A stretch of 64,000 bases of DNA from Apostichopus japonicus. Lineage: Eukaryota; Echinodermata; Holothuroidea; Aspidochirotida; Stichopodidae. Numbering within the stretch: position 1 is the first letter of the stretch; each line of letters starts with the position of its first letter. The translations under genes and the position numbers were made by a program. The DNA lies in assembly GCF_037975245.1 (NCBI RefSeq), contig NC_092568.1:21292501-21356500 (forward strand), read 5' to 3'. The notes under the pieces were generated by a model. The model had not been told where the DNA came from and did not search any database. It saw only the letters and a program-made list of their open reading frames with translations. Shown one piece after another: positions 60,970-64,000 of the stretch.

Positions 60970-62930
60970 GCCTATGATGGGTTACAGAAGCTGTTCTTAT
61001 AACATACTGCCTACTCTGGGCCCCCTAACCTCCCCCACCCCCCCATTGCATATGCCACCGAGTTTTGTTCTGTTAGCATATTAGTGTAATAAAACAAACA
61101 TCTGATCTGACACAAATGAATCGAATAAAGAAAAAAAGAAAGAATATGTTCCAAGTTAGTTACTTCTCTGCTGATGTACAGTAATCTTACTGCATGGTGA
61201 ATTATTTTGGCCAATTAACAAAGAGAAAACATGTAGCTTCATTCTAATTTTGGTATATAATATATCTCCCCGACCCAGCGGGAGGTCAGTCATCGGCCAT
61301 TTGATAGGGTTTCAGGATTTATGTCTTTGTGGGATAATGGAAAACAGGCTCTTTATTACCTTTTTAAACACACAAATTACAACTCAAAGGATGCATTTCG
61401 TCCAAAATACTAAAAACTGGTTATCATTCAATGGTAAAGCACAATGAAGCATTGTAATATTAATTACCAAGAACGAGCCACCCAGGGAGGTGCTCTAATT
61501 TTACCACAGTGTAAAAAAATTGGAAAGAATCAAAAACACTACAGTTAGGGTTTGGTAACTTGATCAAATGAACTTGAACAATGAGAAGGGAAAGAAAGAA
61601 TGTTATCTTGTCCAACTTTTATCAAATTTCTGAGAAAGTAACATTCACAATGTCCAAAACGCCCGGTTGGAAATAAGAGGCAAAGAAAAAACTTTCTTAT
61701 TTCAAGTTAATATTGAATAGGAAAGACAGACACAGAGATAGACAGAGCCATTGCAAGAAAAGAAAGGGGTACAAAACAAACATTCTAAGCCCCTCCCCTC
61801 CCCCACCCCAAAAAAGAAGAGAGAGTCACCTGCAAGATCTTTCACATCTTTCAGAGTAGATAATTTTTAGAAAACCCTAATTCTATTGCTTATTTGCTCA
61901 ACTCTAAAACATAACCAAAGATCTTTCAAATGGCATGATACAGTGGACCGGTGATACTTTTTAAGGTCTCATGAAAGATGTGTAAACTTGCCATGATTTG
62001 GAATATCAAACCCTCAACTCTGACTTTTTTATTCTCTTGTTTTATGTCCCCTCCCTTCCCTCCCTCCATGATTTCTCACATATGCTATACTATATATATT
62101 ACATTGCATTTAATGTAACTACCGTCATGACCTTCATCTCACCTTGCTCATTTTTCATTGGTCACAAAAAAAAAAAAAAAAAAGGTAAAAAAAGGGGCCA
62201 AATCTCCCTGTTCACATTTGTGTCCATCTATATTCGTTATACAGTAGAGAGGGCGTGCCATTTTGGATTGCTTCAGGTTAAGCTGTGAAAACATTTGGAA
62301 ACTATTTCCAATAATTTAAGTGGGATTAAAAATTCTTGTTGACTGGAGAAACCTGCCTTGGAGAGGACTTTGTATCATTGAATGCTTACAAGTTTAATGA
62401 CCCACAATATAATCCTCACAGTCTGGTCTCCACTGGTCTGACTGTTTGCAAACAAGGGCAGTTTTGCAAAACAAATTTCCAAGGTGATGCAGAAATGATT
62501 TGCAGATCGTTGCAAAATATGAAGTTGGCCTCCATTTCATAACCGCAAGAGTTCATAAACTAGAGGGGGTAAATTGGTTTTAAAGGACAACCTATGTATA
62601 CAGGGCAATTAGATTTTTCATGTATGTTTTGGTACTTGATGTACGTGCTTCTAATAAAGAATCAATTCCAATTTTGAAGCCAGGTCAAAGCAGTCTCTCT
62701 TCATCAATTTCTATTTTTCATGACAATTATCACATTTCTAGTTGATGGTATACACACACCCCCGCTGCTCTGATCACTACGCATAGCTATGATCGTATAA
62801 ATCTCATTTCTATATATAGTTTAAGTCCCCATGGAAATTTATTTTTTAACTACCTAAAGAAGAGCATATTTTAAGCATCATTTGCATGTAATTCTTACAT
62901 AACATGTTCAAGATGTTTATTATTGAAATT
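60970..62930. other. unassigned non-coding DNA
   Basis: Contains a C-rich tract near 61020-61045 and an A-run at 62166-62183. The 68-codon frame at 62336-62542 starts with a TTG codon, not ATG, and has no splice support. Confidence 0.45.
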
Positions 62931-62941
62931 GTCAGTTGCAT

Positions 62942-63120
62942 GTTCAAATTCAAACATGCTCTAAACTTTCTACATTCAAAAGTCTACTTAAGACCCATCT
63001 TTTCACTTGTTCTTTTGTAAATTAATCTGCTCTCTCTGTAAAGTGCTTCGAGCAGTGACTTTTGTCTACTGATTTGGCGCTATATAAGTCTCATTTATTA
63101 TCATTGTTAATATTATGATT
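62942..63120 (+). mobile_element. 3' end of a 5'-truncated non-LTR retrotransposon
   Basis: A frame ending at TAA 63020-63022 reads CSKLSTFKSLLKTHLFTCSF, matching the short conserved C-terminus (TFKS-LLKTHLF) that ends reverse transcriptases of CR1/L2/Jockey-like LINEs in many animals. It is followed by a short 3' UTR with GTAAAGTGCTTCGAGCA and GGCGCTATATAAG, then TTATTATCATTG. Only the last 20-25 residues survive; endonuclease and polymerase are absent. This is a dead-on-arrival insertion. The tail matches 47989-48055. Confidence 0.65.
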
Positions 63121-63124
63121 GAAC

Positions 63125-64000
63125 TTGACAATATTTCTCTTTTGTTGTTTGGCAGAATGCTTCCATGACACACCTGCTTCCTTCTTTTTTTATCAGTCAA
63201 AAATGAATTTCCCCTGGTCTATTCTTTATGACAGGAGTCTAACAAATCTTTCAAAGAAACAAAACAAAGACAAATAACAAAGAAGAAGATTAAAGAAAGA
63301 AAAATCTTCCTTCAGTTAATATTAGCACAGGAAGAAACCAAATACATGTATTACATGCCCCTCCCCCCAAAAAAAAAAATTAAATATTTTTCCAAATTTT
63401 TAGTTGTGATTACAAATGTAAATATTGATAATGATTGCATGAAATAAAATTTCTTCAGGTCAAAACAACATCCTTTATATAGCACTTTGCAATGCTAAGA
63501 AATCAATTTTTCAAATCATTTGGGTGATGAGGTTGTACGACTGCATCTGGCAACCCAGCATAGTGAATGATGTCATCATCACTGCACTTCAGCAGAATAT
63601 GATTTTGTTTTATTTTATCATTATCTGGGATCAATTAAGTATTCACAGTGGAAAGTTATATTTCTACAGATGCATTTGCATGAAATTCTAAAAATAGCAA
63701 ACGACATAGTGACATATGCTGAACAAATATTCTAAAGGATAAAAATCAACAAGAAGATCACAATATCAAAATTAAATTTCTTTTTGCACAACATCAAAAT
63801 GATATCTCAGTCTGCCTTTAAAAGAAACACTCCCTGGAGGCGTTGACACTTTTAGCATGTCAGAACATTACATTAAATCAGCCACACCACATGCAAAAGT
63901 CAGGTACCAGCCATGCCTTGTATCTGTTAGGAACAAGATATTGAGATAGGGTTTTCAACTAAAACAACTGTGGGAATATTTCTCTCTATCACTGTCTGCC
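63125..64000. other. unassigned non-coding DNA with a tail-like word
   Basis: TTTATATAGCACTTTGC at 63475-63491 resembles the 28287-28440 repeat family. Nothing else is recognisable. Confidence 0.4.

Overview
This is AT-rich eukaryotic DNA, mostly intergenic or intronic. The longest open frames, about 120-135 codons, are no longer than chance gives in 64 kb of this composition. There is no operon structure, no rRNA, no tRNA I could defend and no CRISPR array. Abundant hAT-type mini-transposons, a 3' tail of a non-LTR retrotransposon ending in an F-K-S-L-L-K-T-H-L-F reverse-transcriptase terminus, many long G or C homopolymers, long (TA)n tracts and numerous minisatellites fit a marine invertebrate. 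An echinoderm is possible, but that is an inference and not shown by any gene.

Layout. 0-15 kb: dispersed hAT-like elements, including one element inserted inside another (1001-2823 containing 1699-2485). Further copies lie at 7809-8194 and 10231-10538. A TATAGGG-type minisatellite lies at 3015-3325, and seven palindromic TGACGTCA (CRE) octamers fall between 4968 and 14390. 15-24 kb: (TA)n-rich DNA, two tandem copies of a (TA)n/TATAGCC block (19720-20251), a 186-bp tandem duplication carrying six evenly spaced inverted CCAAT boxes (22473-22839), and another hAT-like element (23396-23689). 24-38 kb: mostly unique non-coding DNA with one more intact hAT-like element (30068-30465) and a few exon-like islands on the + strand (30751, 31476, 33422, 36877). 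38-46 kb: tandem repeats, namely an 18-bp family (39541-40074), a 41-bp family (41532-42050), a nested 240-bp duplication (42168-43320) and a 62-bp satellite (43992-45170). 46-58 kb: unique DNA, a 360-bp tandem duplication (54315-55018) and exon-like islands at 48404 and 55336. 58-64 kb: the best gene candidate, a 5' coding exon at 58399-58563 on the + strand, followed by a degenerate minisatellite (60041-60960) and a LINE 3' end (62942-63120).

No gene can be named from the sequence. The exon-like islands all read on the + strand and could belong to one or more large, intron-rich genes. That rests on splice-site and reading-frame inspection by eye, and no exon chain was proven. The clearest results concern mobile DNA: five hAT-like insertions with exact or near-exact 8-bp target duplications, and a subterminal module shared between elements with different terminal repeats. 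The CRE cluster and the duplicated CCAAT block are the main regulatory-looking signals. I found no self-evident new multi-gene system.
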